Shown here: piece after piece, positions 17,730 through 27,082 of the stretch
How the letters are laid out: every line of letters begins with the position of its first letter
Numbering within the stretch: the first letter of the stretch is position 1
From: an uncultured Opitutaceae bacterium
GTDB taxonomy: Bacteria; Verrucomicrobiota; Verrucomicrobiia; Opitutales; Opitutaceae
Reading direction: 5' to 3'
Length of the DNA stretch: 52,699 nucleotides
Assembly (NCBI GenBank): GCA_903890485.1
Contig: CAITBM010000098.1
Span: 1-52,699 of the forward strand
Notes under the pieces: model-generated
What the model was told of the DNA's origin: nothing
What the model saw: only the letters and a program-made list of their open reading frames with translations
Databases searched by the model: none
Position numbers and translations under genes: made by a program

Positions 17730-19565
17730 CTACCAACCGTAGGTCGCGCCAAAAGACAACTGTCTGCGTGAGGCGGGGACGGAGGGGACCGTCTGGAAGG
17801 CGCTGTTCCAGAGGTTGTCGACCTGCAGCGAAAGCTCGAGGTCACGGTGGCCCCCCGGGTGCCATCCAAGGCCGATCGCGCTCTCCAGGGCCTGGTTGCC
17901 CCCCGCCGTCCTCAGGGCGTCGGAAGCCTGGATCCGCGCGGCGTTGTCGAAGCGAAGCATCAGGTTCTCCGTCAGCTGCAGGTTGAAGGCCGCCGTCAGC
18001 CGCTGGCGGGCGTAGTTGAGCGCGTAGAAACTCGCGGTGACGGGGGCTCCCAGGTAGCTCGCGTCCTTTGCAAGGGCCGTGTAGCCGACCACCACCGACA
18101 CGAGGCTCCAGGACCGGCGTGCGACCAGCTCGATTCCGTCCGTCCCCACGTTGACCCGGTTGGCGGAGCGGCCAAACACCCCGGTGGTGTAGGTCCAGTC
18201 GACCAGGTTATCGTCCCTGCGGTAGAAGACGGCCGCCTGGCCCGACCATCCCAGGAGTGAGCCCGAGAGCCCGGTCTCCCAGTTTCGGCTGGTCGCCCTG
18301 CCGAGCAAGGGGTTGCCGCGGAAGAGCCCCGCCTTCGGGCTCGAGTCGAGGGCCGTGTAGGAGGCCATCTGCGTCGTCTCGGCGTAGCTGGCGTAGATCC
18401 GCCTGAGGCCGCTCCCGTTCCAGCTCTCCGAGAGCTCCGCTATCGGCGAGAAAGCCCCGGAGTCGTGATCCGACTTGTCGTAGGACGCCCCGGCCTTGAG
18501 CGCGAGCACCCCGCCGTCAACCTGCCACTCTTCCTCGGGCACCACGGAGGCCTTTTCCAGGGTCCGGCTGTGGTAGGGCCCGTACACGAGCGAGGTGGAC
18601 CTGAGCGAATCATGGGTCTCCTCGACGTGGTAGTTAATGAAGATCCCGTCGGCCTCGCTCCTGCCGCCCGCCGCCGCGCCGTACTCCCGGGTCGTGTGCT
18701 GGTAGGGATGAACGGGCCCGAGCGGGGCGAATCGGCTGAAGGCGTAGTCGTCCTTGTTTCGCCGGTAGAAGGCCCCGGCCTCGGCGTACTGCCCCTGCCC
18801 CAGGTCGACCCGCGAGTTCGCGGCCAAGAGCACCGTCTGCAGGTTCTCCGTCTCGTCGGAGTTGAACGGCGTGTAGAGGTTCGGCCAGCCGAAGAAGCTC
18901 GCCTGGTAGCCGGCAAAGAGGTCCGTCTGGGAGGTGGGGGTCACCCACTGCACCCTTCCGGCCGCCCGGTCGAAGTGGAAGTCCCCGAAGGGGACGGTGC
19001 CGTTGCCCGCGGAATGCGCCCAGTCGGCGTCGGCCGCCAGGTGGCTCGGCCCGCAGCCGGACCACGCCTGGTAGGCCTCTTCGCGGGAGAGCCCATCGTC
19101 CCCGACCGAGCCCGAGACAAAGCCCGAGGCGCGAACCGGCCGCCAGCCGTAGCCGATCGCCCCGCCCGTGGAATTGAGGGTCTCGGTCGCGTGCTCGGCT
19201 CCGGTCAGGACAACCGGGGCCCCGAGCATCTCCGGGGCGATGGGAACCTCCATCAGGTAATGCCCCGTCTGCGGGTCCTCGATCGAGAGGGCCCCGACCT
19301 GCAGGCCCGTGTTCTCGAAGGTGTCCCCCCGCACGGTCACGTCGGCCTGGGCCTCGGCCTGGTTGCGCGGCTCGATGTCGACCAGGGGCTCGTAGCGCAG
19401 GGCGGAGACGGGCATCGCGAAGGTGCCGGCCGGCGACTGGTTCGCCACGCTCGGGGAGAAGACCAGGACGGCAGGCAGGCTTGTGGCCTCCTGCCCGGAC
19501 AGCGGCGCCCACGCCAGGAAGAGGGTGCATAGGGCCGCAACGGGGCCCGCCATTTCGCGTTTCAT
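17730..19565 (-). CDS. TonB-dependent outer-membrane receptor, BtuB-like size
   Basis: A 611-aa outer-membrane receptor. A signal peptide (MKREMAGPVAALCTLFLAW) ends near GQ/E. A plug domain (about 45-165) has VDIEPRNQAEAQADVTVRG and FENTGLQVGALSIEDPQTGHY. A beta-barrel follows and closes with the aromatic C-terminus FGATYGW. Known relatives import siderophores, cobalamin, metals or glycans; the ligand here cannot be read. No cobalamin-riboswitch-like sequence was seen in the 119 bp upstream. A terminator for the preceding ferredoxin gene lies in that gap. It is followed by the M3 peptidase with a 5-bp gap. Confidence 0.87.
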   Translation of the reverse strand: MKREMAGPVAALCTLFLAWAPLSGQEATSLPAVLVFSPSVANQSPAGTFAMPVSALRYEPLVDIEPRNQAEAQADVTVRGDTFENTGLQVGALSIEDPQTGHYLMEVPIAPEMLGAPVVLTGAEHATETLNSTGGAIGYGWRPVRASGFVSGSVGDDGLSREEAYQAWSGCGPSHLAADADWAHSAGNGTVPFGDFHFDRAAGRVQWVTPTSQTDLFAGYQASFFGWPNLYTPFNSDETENLQTVLLAANSRVDLGQGQYAEAGAFYRRNKDDYAFSRFAPLGPVHPYQHTTREYGAAAGGRSEADGIFINYHVEETHDSLRSTSLVYGPYHSRTLEKASVVPEEEWQVDGGVLALKAGASYDKSDHDSGAFSPIAELSESWNGSGLRRIYASYAETTQMASYTALDSSPKAGLFRGNPLLGRATSRNWETGLSGSLLGWSGQAAVFYRRDDNLVDWTYTTGVFGRSANRVNVGTDGIELVARRSWSLVSVVVGYTALAKDASYLGAPVTASFYALNYARQRLTAAFNLQLTENLMLRFDNAARIQASDALRTAGGNQALESAIGLGWHPGGHRDLELSLQVDNLWNSAFQTVPSVPASRRQLSFGATYGW

Positions 19566-19593
19566 AGGGGCCGACCGCTACACAGGCCCCGGT

Positions 19594-19622
19594 AAAAAAA
19601 CAAGCCTCCTGTTAAGGAGGCC
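19594..19622 (-). terminator. Intrinsic terminator after the ferredoxin gene
   Basis: On the minus strand GCCTCC and GGAGGC pair (19621-19616 with 19609-19604) around a 6-nt loop, followed after TTG by a T7 run (19600-19594). It sits 63 bp downstream of the ferredoxin stop and 29 bp upstream of the TonB receptor ATG. Confidence 0.8.
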
Positions 19623-19684
19623 AAAGGTATCGCTTAACAAGGGCTTCCCGCGCAGTCCGCCGGGACGCCCCGTTTCCCGGGCCC

Positions 19685-19918
19685 TTACTCGCCGTCGTTT
19701 CCGATGGCCTCGACCGGGCAGCCCTCGAGGGCCTCCATGCACTGGGCGATATCCTCCTCGGTCTCGGGCTGCTTGTTCACGAAGGAGTGGCCGCCCTCGT
19801 CGTTTCGGGTGAAGAAATTGGGGGCCGTTTCGCGGCACAGGTCGCAGTCAATGCACTGCTGATCGACGTAGAACTTGCCCGCCACGTTGCCCGCCCATTT
19901 GTCAGCTTTGTTGGCCAT
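19685..19918 (-). CDS. Single-cluster [4Fe-4S] ferredoxin
   Basis: A 77-aa soluble electron carrier. CIDCDLC supplies Cys22, Cys25 and Cys28, and ECCP-like EGCPVEAIG supplies Cys67; a further Cys60 (AQCMEAL) may pair as in monocluster ferredoxins. The block DEGGHSFV and the acidic C-terminus fit the family. ATG 19918 was chosen because it starts the usual short helix MANKADKW; the upstream extension adds only low-complexity residues. No redox partner gene is adjacent. It is monocistronic, as a strong terminator follows. Confidence 0.92.
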   Translation of the reverse strand: MANKADKWAGNVAGKFYVDQQCIDCDLCRETAPNFFTRNDEGGHSFVNKQPETEEDIAQCMEALEGCPVEAIGNDGE

Positions 19919-20097
19919 ACGTGGAGTAGAAAGGAGAGGCCTAGGGGCCATCTGTCAAGGGGGTATCGAGGCTCCCCGCGGGTCCCGCGCCTCCCGCCTA
20001 GCCCGAACCCGTTGCTGTCCGCCCGATTGGCGGCGGGCGCGCGCGGAATCGTCCGAAGGCGGCTTGTGTTCGGTGACGGTGCAGTTACGGTAGGCCC

Positions 20098-20985
20098 ATG
20101 CTGCAGGACCGCCCCTACATGCGCGACGACTACGACCGGCGCCAGACGAGCGTCATCACGTGGCTCATCTCGCTGATCGTGGCGATCTACGTGATCCAGA
20201 TGGCGCTCACGCGTTTCCTCGGGCCCAGGTTCGGCCTGGACGGGTCCCTCGGCCTCTCGGTGTTCGGACTCAAGTCGTGGCACCTCTGGACGCTCCTGAC
20301 CTACGGATTCCTCCACGACACGGCCAACCTCCTGCAGGTCGTCAGCTACCTGATCGTGATCTACTTCGTCGGCCGCGAGCTCCTGCCGCTCCTCGGGACG
20401 CGGCGCTTCACCGGCCTCTATGCGGCCTCGCTGCTCTCCGGCGCGCTCTTCTGGTCGGCAGTGCACTGGAGGGGTCCGGAGGTTCTCCTCGGCGCCTCGG
20501 CCGCGGCCTCCTCCCTGGTGATCCTCTACGCGTGCTTCTACCCGAACCGCGAGATCACGCTCCTGCTCTTCTTCATCCTGCCCGTAACCGTGCGCCCGAA
20601 GGTGGTCGCCTACGTCATGATTGCGCTCGATCTCTGCGGGCTCGTTTTCTACGAGGTCCTGGGATCGGTGTCCCCCTTCGGGAGCGCCGCCCACTCGGCC
20701 CACTTGGGCGGCATGGCCGCTGCATGGGTCTACTTCCGCTACCTCCACAACGCGGACTGGAGCCTCGGCGCCGACGCCGACATCGAGCTTCCCCAGTGGG
20801 TCAGGCAGAAGGCCTCCGCCAAGACCCCCGCGCCCACCTTCAGCGTGAACGTGAGCGACAAGACCCACCTGAAGGCCGAGGTCGACCGGATCCTCGACAA
20901 GATCAACAGCGACGGCTTCGGTTCGCTTTCGGCGGCCGAGAAGAAGGTCCTGGACGAGGCGCGCGACCTGATCGGCCGCCGATAA
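20098..20985 (+). CDS. Rhomboid family intramembrane protease-like protein with C-terminal helical tail
   Basis: A 295-aa protein with six hydrophobic segments in the first 225 residues. LLTYGFLHDTANLL matches the rhomboid L1/TM2 region. GASA at 132-135 places a Ser at 134 where the nucleophile of GxSG is found. HSAHLGG gives His202 in the last core helix. The C-terminal cytoplasmic region has LKAEVDRILDKINSDGFGSL, a short helical module seen behind rhomboids of related phyla. Two deviations, Gly to Ala after the Ser and loss of the His-x3-Asn pair in TM2, leave catalytic activity in doubt. Confidence 0.8.
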   Translation: MLQDRPYMRDDYDRRQTSVITWLISLIVAIYVIQMALTRFLGPRFGLDGSLGLSVFGLKSWHLWTLLTYGFLHDTANLLQVVSYLIVIYFVGRELLPLLGTRRFTGLYAASLLSGALFWSAVHWRGPEVLLGASAAASSLVILYACFYPNREITLLLFFILPVTVRPKVVAYVMIALDLCGLVFYEVLGSVSPFGSAAHSAHLGGMAAAWVYFRYLHNADWSLGADADIELPQWVRQKASAKTPAPTFSVNVSDKTHLKAEVDRILDKINSDGFGSLSAAEKKVLDEARDLIGRR

Positions 20986-21042
20986 AGACTGCTTCAGGAT
21001 CCGTTCCTGGTGCCGTCGTGTAAGGCAAAACGTCCTCCCTCC

Positions 21043-21071
21043 TTGAATTCCTCGAACTCCCATGAAACAAT
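21043..21071 (+). promoter_or_regulatory. Weak candidate promoter for the Prc-like protease
   Basis: TTGAAT (21043-21048) and AACAAT (21066-21071) are spaced by 17 nt, each matching 4 of 6 consensus positions. If used, transcription would start within the codons just before ATG 21119, supporting that start over ATG 21062. Confidence 0.25.
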
Positions 21072-21118
21072 GGGACCGTTTGCAGCGTCCTAGGTCCGCA
21101 CTCCCAGGCATCCCCCGC

Positions 21119-23350
21119 ATGATATTTCCCTCAACCCTGCTTCGCCGGTGTCTCGCCCCGTGCCTCTTGGCGTTCTCGGTGTCCGGGCTCCTCGCCTCGG
21201 ACCTCAAGTTCTCCACGCCTGACACGCTATCCACGGAGGCCCAGACACTTGTGACACTCCTTGAGCAGGCCCACTACAACAGGGACGCCATCCACAGCGG
21301 GGAATACGCCCAGGTGGTGCCGGAATACATGACCGCCCTTGACGGCCAGCACCTGTTCTTCCTGGAGTCCGACAAGGCGGACTTTGTTAACCGCTTCGGC
21401 AAGAACGTCTACTATAACGTCGACTACCTGGGCAAGATCGACGCCGCCTACGACATTTTCTACCAGTACGACGACCGGGTCACCGCGCGCATCGCGTGGA
21501 TCTTCGGCGAGCTGAAGAAGGACATGGACTTCACGGTTCCGGAGACGTTCCGGGTGGACCGCTCGAAGTCCCCCTGGCCCTCCACGAGCGTTGAGGCGGA
21601 TGAACTCTGGCGCAAACGCCTCAAGTTCGAGGTCCTTGCCGAGCTCCTCAACAAGAAGACCCCCGAGAAGGCGCGCGAGGTCGTGCGCAAGCGCTACGAG
21701 CGCATGCTTAAGAACGTCGGGGAGACCGAGGGCTCCGAGCTCGCCGAGACCTTCCTCTCGACGATTGCGGGCCTCTACGACCCCCACTCCACCTATTTTT
21801 CAGCCGACACCTACGAGGACTTCGGCATCCAGATGAAGCTGCAGCTCGTCGGCATCGGCGCAATGCTCGGCCTGGAGGACGACACCTGCACGGTCCGGGA
21901 GATCGTTCCCGGTGGACCGGCGGACCTGGGTCACCAGCTCAAGCCCAACGACAAGATCATCGAGGTCGCCCAGGACCAGGGCGAGCCCGTTGAGATCATC
22001 GGGATGAAGCTCAGGAAGATCGTCGACCAGATCCGCGGGGCCAAGGGCACCAAGGTCAGGCTCATCGTCCAGCCCGCGGAGGCCACCGACAGTTCCGTGC
22101 GCAAGGAGATCGTGATCACCCGGGACGTGGTGAAGCTCGACTCGGCGCGCGCCCGGGCCGCGGCATTCCAGGTTCCCGGGCCCGAGGGAAAGCCGGTTAC
22201 CCTGGGGGTTGTCACCCTTCCCGCGTTCTACGGGCCCGCGGACGACGGAGACACGGATGCCGACAAGACCAGCGCCAGCGAGGACGTGGCGAAGCTTCTC
22301 GTCCAGCTGAAGCAGGCCAACGTCCAGGGCGTGGTCCTCGACCTGCGGCACAACGGGGGCGGCTACCTGAGCGAGGCGATCGAGCTGGCGGGCCTGTTCA
22401 TCCACAAGGGGCCAGTGGTCCAGGTGAAGGGCTACGACGGCGACATCCAGGTCGACACCGACAAGGCCGAGAACCTTTCCTACGACGGGCCGCTCGCGGT
22501 CCTCGTTGACCGGTTCAGCGCCTCGGCCTCGGAGATCGTGGCCGGCGCGCTCAAGGACTATGGCAGGGCCGTGGTCATCGGCGACAGCTCGACCCACGGC
22601 AAGGGCACCGTCCAGGCCACCTTCGAGATGAAGCGGATCTCCCGGGAGCTCGCGCGTTCCTCGGCGAAGACGGGTGCCGCCAAGATCACGATCCAGAAAT
22701 TCTACCTGCCCGACGGCTCCTCGACCCAGCTGAAGGGGGTCGTTTCCGACATCGTCCTGCCTTCGATCGACGAGTTCCTGCCGATCGGGGAGTCCGACCT
22801 GCCGCACGCGCTCGTCTGGGACAAGATCAAGACGAGCCCCTTCAACGGAAAGCCCATCGATTCGAAGGTCCTGGCACGGCTCCAGGAGGACAGCGCCGCC
22901 AGGCAATCGAGCCTCGAGGAGTTCACCTACGTCCGCAAATATGTCGAATGGTTCAAGCAGCGCCAGGCCGAGAAGCTCGTCTCCCTGAACCTCGAAGAGA
23001 GGCGGAAGCAGAAGGCCGCAGACGACACTTTCCGGAAGGCGATCAAGGCCGAGCGCGAGCTTCTGGCCAAGGGCGACTATCCCTTCAAGGAGTTCAGGCT
23101 GGGTCCTCCCCTTCCCCCGAAGGTCGTGGCGCCGAAGCCCGCGGCGGCAAAGGCCGACGGGGCCAAGGACGCTGACGAGGACCAGGAGTTGGCCGACGCC
23201 GAGGAGGAGGCCAATGCCGACACCTACGGGAAGGTCGACGTTCCGCTTCGCGAGGCGCTGCGCATCGTGGACGACGCCATCGAGCTCGGCCGCAACCACG
23301 AGTACTGGGCGAGCGACCACGCCCCGCTGACGGCGGCGGCAAAGGGCTAG
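21119..23350 (+). CDS. prc: Tail-specific / C-terminal processing protease (S41A, Prc-like)
   Basis: A 743-aa periplasmic serine protease. A signal peptide follows MIFPSTLLRRC. A PDZ domain (about 240-320) has GIGAMLGLEDD and VPGGPAD. The catalytic dyad is the Ser in SASASE (467-472) and Lys495 in THGKGTVQ, as in Tsp/Prc. A long C-terminal alpha-helical domain (about 580-743) is rich in charged residues. Such enzymes degrade tagged or misfolded periplasmic proteins and regulate peptidoglycan hydrolases. ATG 21119 was chosen over 21062 because it sits directly at the signal peptide. It ends 18 bp from the converging prmC. Confidence 0.92.
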   Translation: MIFPSTLLRRCLAPCLLAFSVSGLLASDLKFSTPDTLSTEAQTLVTLLEQAHYNRDAIHSGEYAQVVPEYMTALDGQHLFFLESDKADFVNRFGKNVYYNVDYLGKIDAAYDIFYQYDDRVTARIAWIFGELKKDMDFTVPETFRVDRSKSPWPSTSVEADELWRKRLKFEVLAELLNKKTPEKAREVVRKRYERMLKNVGETEGSELAETFLSTIAGLYDPHSTYFSADTYEDFGIQMKLQLVGIGAMLGLEDDTCTVREIVPGGPADLGHQLKPNDKIIEVAQDQGEPVEIIGMKLRKIVDQIRGAKGTKVRLIVQPAEATDSSVRKEIVITRDVVKLDSARARAAAFQVPGPEGKPVTLGVVTLPAFYGPADDGDTDADKTSASEDVAKLLVQLKQANVQGVVLDLRHNGGGYLSEAIELAGLFIHKGPVVQVKGYDGDIQVDTDKAENLSYDGPLAVLVDRFSASASEIVAGALKDYGRAVVIGDSSTHGKGTVQATFEMKRISRELARSSAKTGAAKITIQKFYLPDGSSTQLKGVVSDIVLPSIDEFLPIGESDLPHALVWDKIKTSPFNGKPIDSKVLARLQEDSAARQSSLEEFTYVRKYVEWFKQRQAEKLVSLNLEERRKQKAADDTFRKAIKAERELLAKGDYPFKEFRLGPPLPPKVVAPKPAAAKADGAKDADEDQELADAEEEANADTYGKVDVPLREALRIVDDAIELGRNHEYWASDHAPLTAAAKG

Positions 23351-23370
23351 TCCCCTTTGGGGCAGGCCCT
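23343..23370. terminator. Symmetric hairpin spanning convergent stop codons
   Basis: Outer arms AGGGC (23343-23347) and GCCCT (23366-23370) and inner arms CCCC/GGGG around TTT form a hairpin that includes the protease stop codon and touches the prmC stop codon. There is no U-tract; it is a possible bidirectional terminator. Confidence 0.35.
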
Positions 23371-24247
23371 AGCGCCAGCAGAGGAAGAAACGGTCCCGGC
23401 CGCTCAGGTCGCTGACCGACTCCCAGCGGCTGTAGCCCGACGCCTTGGCGGCCTCGGCCGCACGTGCGTGGTGCCCAATTCCGGTCTCAAGGGCCAGAAG
23501 CCCGCGGGAAGAAAGGAACCTGGGCGCGTCGGCGAGAATCCTTGCGACGTCCAAGAAGCCGCCGTCCCCGCTCTCGAGGGCCGTGAGGGGCTCGTGATCG
23601 CGAACCTCGGGGGCGGCCGCCCCGACCTCCGAGGCCGACAGGTAGGGGGGATTGGAGGCCACCAGGTCGAATTCACCCGCGGCAACGCCCGAGAACCAGT
23701 CGGACTCGACGAAGGAGACCCGACCCTCGAGCCCGTTGAGCACCGCATTCTCGGCAGCAAGGGCGAGCGCTCCGGGGTTCCTGTCCACCGCGACAACCTC
23801 GGCCCCGGGGAACGCCTTGGCGAGGGAGAGCGCGATGGCGCCGGTGCCCGTCCCTAGGTCGAGGATCCGCCCTGGCGGCTGCTCCAGGCGGGCGACCAGG
23901 GTATCGACGAGAAGCTCGGTCTCGTGCCTGGGGATCAGGGCCCGCCTGTCGACCTTCAGCCTAAGGCCGTGGAAATCGGTGAACCCGACGATGTACTGGA
24001 GGGGCTCGCGCTTTCCGCGGCGCCTCACCGACTCGCGGATCGCGGCCAGCTCGGTGTCGGAGACCGGCCTCTCGAAATTGAGGTAGAGCTGCATGCGCCC
24101 CAGGGCGAGCGCGTGGCTCACGAGGAGCTCGGCATTGAGGCGGGGCGACTCGATCCCCTTCGAGGCGAAGAACTCCGAGGTCTTCTTGACGACTTCCAGC
24201 ACGCTCAGGATCGGCGCCCGTGTCGCTGCCTGTTCGGGCATCGGCAT
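23369..24247 (-). CDS. prmC: Peptide chain release factor N5-glutamine methyltransferase
   Basis: A 292-aa SAM-dependent methyltransferase that methylates the Gln of the GGQ motif in release factors. The N-terminal helical domain is about 1-75. The class I methyltransferase core has PLQYIVGFTDFHGL, PRHETELLVD, LDLGTGTGAIALSLA (SAM site) and the catalytic SNPPYLS. It follows prfA, its substrate gene, by 3 nt, the standard pairing. Confidence 0.95.
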   Translation of the reverse strand: MPMPEQAATRAPILSVLEVVKKTSEFFASKGIESPRLNAELLVSHALALGRMQLYLNFERPVSDTELAAIRESVRRRGKREPLQYIVGFTDFHGLRLKVDRRALIPRHETELLVDTLVARLEQPPGRILDLGTGTGAIALSLAKAFPGAEVVAVDRNPGALALAAENAVLNGLEGRVSFVESDWFSGVAAGEFDLVASNPPYLSASEVGAAAPEVRDHEPLTALESGDGGFLDVARILADAPRFLSSRGLLALETGIGHHARAAEAAKASGYSRWESVSDLSGRDRFFLCWR

Positions 24248-24250
24248 CGC

Positions 24251-25369
24251 TTAGCCGAGCTCGGCCGAGGGCTTCACGAGCTCGTAGCTGCGGCCCTCGA
24301 GGGCAGCCAGGCGCTCCTCGTAGTGTGCCTTCTGCAGGCCCTCGATCAGGGGGCCGATCGCGCCCTCCATGATCTGCGGGAGCCCGTGGAGGGTCAGCCC
24401 GATGCGGTGGTCGGTCACCCGGTTCTGCGGGAAGTTGTAGGTTCGGATCCGCTCGCTCCGGTCCCCGGAGCCGATCTGGCTCTTCCTCTCGGCGGCATAC
24501 TTGGCCTTCTCCTCGTCCTCCTTGAGCTTCAGGAGCCGCGACCGGAGGACCGTCATGGCGCTCGCCTTGTTCTTGATCTGCGAACGCTCGTCGGCGCACG
24601 CGACGATCAGGCCCGTCGGCTTGTGGAGGATCTGCACGGCGGAGTCGGTCGTGTTCACGCCCTGTCCCCCGGGCCCGCTGGCGCGGCTCACCGTGATCTC
24701 CAGGTCCTGGAGGTTGATCTGGATGTCGACCTCCTCGGCCTCCGGGAGCACCGCGACGGTGACGGTGGAGGTGTGGATCCGGCCGCTCGCCTCGGTCACC
24801 GGGACCCGCTGCACGCGGTGGACCCCGCTCTCCCACTTGAGCTGCTTGTAGACATCTACCCCGGAGACCAGGAACGCGACGTCGCGCAGGCCCCCGCGCT
24901 CGGAGTAGCTGCTGCTCATCGGCTGGATCTTCCAGCCCTGGGAATCGGCGTACTTCTGGTAGCACCGGGTGAGCTCCGCGGCAAAGAGCGCCGCCTCGTC
25001 GCCCCCCGTGCCCGCCCGGATCTCCATGATCGTGTCGCGGGAATCCGAGGCCTCCGGCGGGATCATGGCGAGGAGCACGGTCTCCCTGAGCGCGGCGGCG
25101 CGCTTCTCCAGGGTGGGCACCTCGGCTGTGGCCAATTCCCGCATCTCGGCGTCACCGGAGGTCTCCCGTGCCAGGGCGAGCGCGTCGGCGAGCTCGCGCT
25201 CGACCTGGGCGTGCGCCCGGTAGTCCTCCACGAGCTTGCGCAGCTTCTGCTGCTCCCGGGTGACCTCGGCCGCCCGCCGGGGGTTCCCGTAGAAAGAAGG
25301 CTCAGCCATCTGCGCATCGAGTTCCTCGAGGCGCCGTTGGAAGGGTGAAATGTCGGGAAGGGCGTCCAT
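24251..25369 (-). CDS. prfA: Peptide chain release factor 1
   Basis: A 372-aa RF1 that reads UAA and UAG stop codons. The stop-recognition tripeptide region HRVQRVPVTEASGRIH carries PVT, the RF1-type PxT. The peptidyl-tRNA hydrolysis motif GPGGQGVN has GGQ at 234-236. The end region SERIRTYNFPQNRVTDHR is RF1-like. ATG 25369 begins the normal N-terminal helix; 64 bp separate it from the divergent HAD gene. It is coupled to prmC. Confidence 0.96.
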   Translation of the reverse strand: MDALPDISPFQRRLEELDAQMAEPSFYGNPRRAAEVTREQQKLRKLVEDYRAHAQVERELADALALARETSGDAEMRELATAEVPTLEKRAAALRETVLLAMIPPEASDSRDTIMEIRAGTGGDEAALFAAELTRCYQKYADSQGWKIQPMSSSYSERGGLRDVAFLVSGVDVYKQLKWESGVHRVQRVPVTEASGRIHTSTVTVAVLPEAEEVDIQINLQDLEITVSRASGPGGQGVNTTDSAVQILHKPTGLIVACADERSQIKNKASAMTVLRSRLLKLKEDEEKAKYAAERKSQIGSGDRSERIRTYNFPQNRVTDHRIGLTLHGLPQIMEGAIGPLIEGLQKAHYEERLAALEGRSYELVKPSAELG

Positions 25370-25432
25370 GGCTGCTATTTGCGAATTGCGCGGGCTGCGA
25401 TCGGAGGCTATGCATTCCGCCTCACGCACCGC

Positions 25433-26458
25433 ATGGCCGCGACGCTCTTCACACAAAACATTATCGCCTGCATCTGGGATTTCGACAAGACCTTAATCCC
25501 GGAGTACATGCAGACGCCCCTCTTCAGGCGCTACGGCGTCGACGAGGCGACGTTCTGGGCCGAGACGAACGCCCTGGTCGAGAATTACCGCAGGCGCGGG
25601 TACACGCTCTACAGCGAGATCAGTTACCTGAACCACCTCCTCACCTACGTGCTGTCCGGACGGATGGGGGGCCTGAACAACGCGGTGCTCTTCGAGTCGG
25701 GCTCCGACGTCCGGTTCTACCCTGGCCTTCCCGATTTCTTCCCCTTGGCCAAGAGCTGGGTCGCCGACAAGCCGGAGTACAAGAAGCACGACATCCGTCT
25801 TGAGCACTATGTGGTGAGCACCGGCCTGGCCCAGATGATCCGCGGCAGCGCCATCGCCCCCCACGTGGACGGGATATGGGGATGCGAGTTCATCGAGAAC
25901 CCCCTTCAGCCGGGCTTCCTCCAGCAGAAGGAGCTCGAGATCTCGGCGACCGCCGAGATCGCCCAGATCGGGATGGTGATCGACAACACGACGAAGACCC
26001 GCGCCCTTTTTGAGATCAACAAGGGGACGAACAAGAATCCCGCGATCGACGTGAACTCCCGGGTCGCGGCCGAGGACCGCCGGATCCCCTTCCAGAACAT
26101 GATCTACATCGCGGACGGCCCGAGCGACGTCCCGAGCTTCTCGGTCGTGAAGGGCAACGGGGGCAACGCCTACGCCGTGTACAACCCGGCGAAGCCCGAG
26201 GAATACGCCCAGAACGACCGGCTGCGGCAGGCCGGGCGGATCGACCACTACGGGCCGGCGGACTACACTTCCGCGAGCAGCACGACCCAGTGGCTGCGCC
26301 TCCACATCCACGAGATCTGCGACCGGATCGTCCGGGACCGGGAGGCCGCCGTGGCCCAGAAGACAGCGCGGCCGCCGAGGCACCTCAATCCTCCCCCGAG
26401 GGACGACCGGGCGCGGGCCGCGAAGCCCGCCCCCGAGCAGTCCAAGTTCCTCGAGTAG
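25433..26458 (+). CDS. HAD superfamily hydrolase with basic C-terminal tail
   Basis: A 341-aa HAD phosphatase-like protein. Motif I is WDFDKT, with the nucleophile Asp16 and acid/base Asp18. A large cap follows, STGLAQMI resembles motif II, and IYIADGPSDVPSF resembles motif III/IV with paired Asp. The C-terminal 45 residues are Pro/Arg/Lys-rich and probably disordered. The substrate is unknown. The start at 25433 gives the normal short N-terminus before motif I. It diverges from prfA and ends 1 bp from the converging lysozyme-like gene. Confidence 0.8.
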   Translation: MAATLFTQNIIACIWDFDKTLIPEYMQTPLFRRYGVDEATFWAETNALVENYRRRGYTLYSEISYLNHLLTYVLSGRMGGLNNAVLFESGSDVRFYPGLPDFFPLAKSWVADKPEYKKHDIRLEHYVVSTGLAQMIRGSAIAPHVDGIWGCEFIENPLQPGFLQQKELEISATAEIAQIGMVIDNTTKTRALFEINKGTNKNPAIDVNSRVAAEDRRIPFQNMIYIADGPSDVPSFSVVKGNGGNAYAVYNPAKPEEYAQNDRLRQAGRIDHYGPADYTSASSTTQWLRLHIHEICDRIVRDREAAVAQKTARPPRHLNPPPRDDRARAAKPAPEQSKFLE

Positions 26459-26459
26459 C

Positions 26460-26945
26460 CTAGCGGCCGAGCGCCAGCTCGCTCCGCTCGAAATAGCCGG
26501 CAAGGTTGGCGGCGCGACTCGCGTAGTCGACCGCCGTGGCCGGGGGATGCTCGCCCACCACCGCGCGCATGCCGCCGTTCCAGGCGAGCGCGATCCGGTA
26601 CGGCGTCGGCTCGATCCCGCGGCGCTCGAGCTCCGCCTTGATCCAGTCGTAATGCTTCACTGCAACGGCGTCGGAGCTGCGCCGATCCAGGGCGCGGCAA
26701 AACGGTGCGGCCGTGTGCATCTTCCAGGTTTCCTCCCGGAACTGGTAGGGACCAAGCTCCCCATAGCTGCCCGGGTTTTCGCTGTTGCGCGGATTCTCGA
26801 GCTGGTGGATTGCCTCAAGCGTGGCCCAGCGCTGCGAGGCGCGGGCAGGGTTCGCCGCCGCCAGCGAGAGGAATACGAAGACGGCCCCGAGGCCGGCGGT
26901 GATCGGCTGCCCGGCAAGTGTCAGGATTGTGGTTAGGGTCTTCAT
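26460..26945 (-). CDS. Small exported lysozyme-fold / lytic transglycosylase-like protein
   Basis: A 161-aa protein with a signal sequence (MKTLTTILTLAGQPITAG, hydrophobic to about residue 33). The mature part begins with WATLEAIHQLENPRNS, where a Glu after the first helix is placed as in SLT/goose-lysozyme folds, followed by GELGPYQFREETW and ALAWNGGM, which resemble the GxYQ and AYNaG blocks of transglycosylases. It would cleave peptidoglycan in the periplasm. The family assignment is by motif only. The start at 26945 follows the signal peptide. Confidence 0.65.
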   Translation of the reverse strand: MKTLTTILTLAGQPITAGLGAVFVFLSLAAANPARASQRWATLEAIHQLENPRNSENPGSYGELGPYQFREETWKMHTAAPFCRALDRRSSDAVAVKHYDWIKAELERRGIEPTPYRIALAWNGGMRAVVGEHPPATAVDYASRAANLAGYFERSELALGR

Positions 26946-27082
26946 GCCTGAGCCCTGACCTCGGGGTTCGCGCGCAAGTTCTCGGGGTTCCCAAACTAAA
27001 GCCGGCAAAAAGAGGGAACCCACGCCGTATTGCGAAATGCACGGCCAAAAAACCAACCCGCATGAATTTCCGCAAAAAACTC

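Noticed and set aside
19566-19684. Cobalamin riboswitch upstream of the TonB receptor
   Set aside because: The gap is only 119 bp and holds a terminator for the ferredoxin gene; no B12-box-like sequence was seen.
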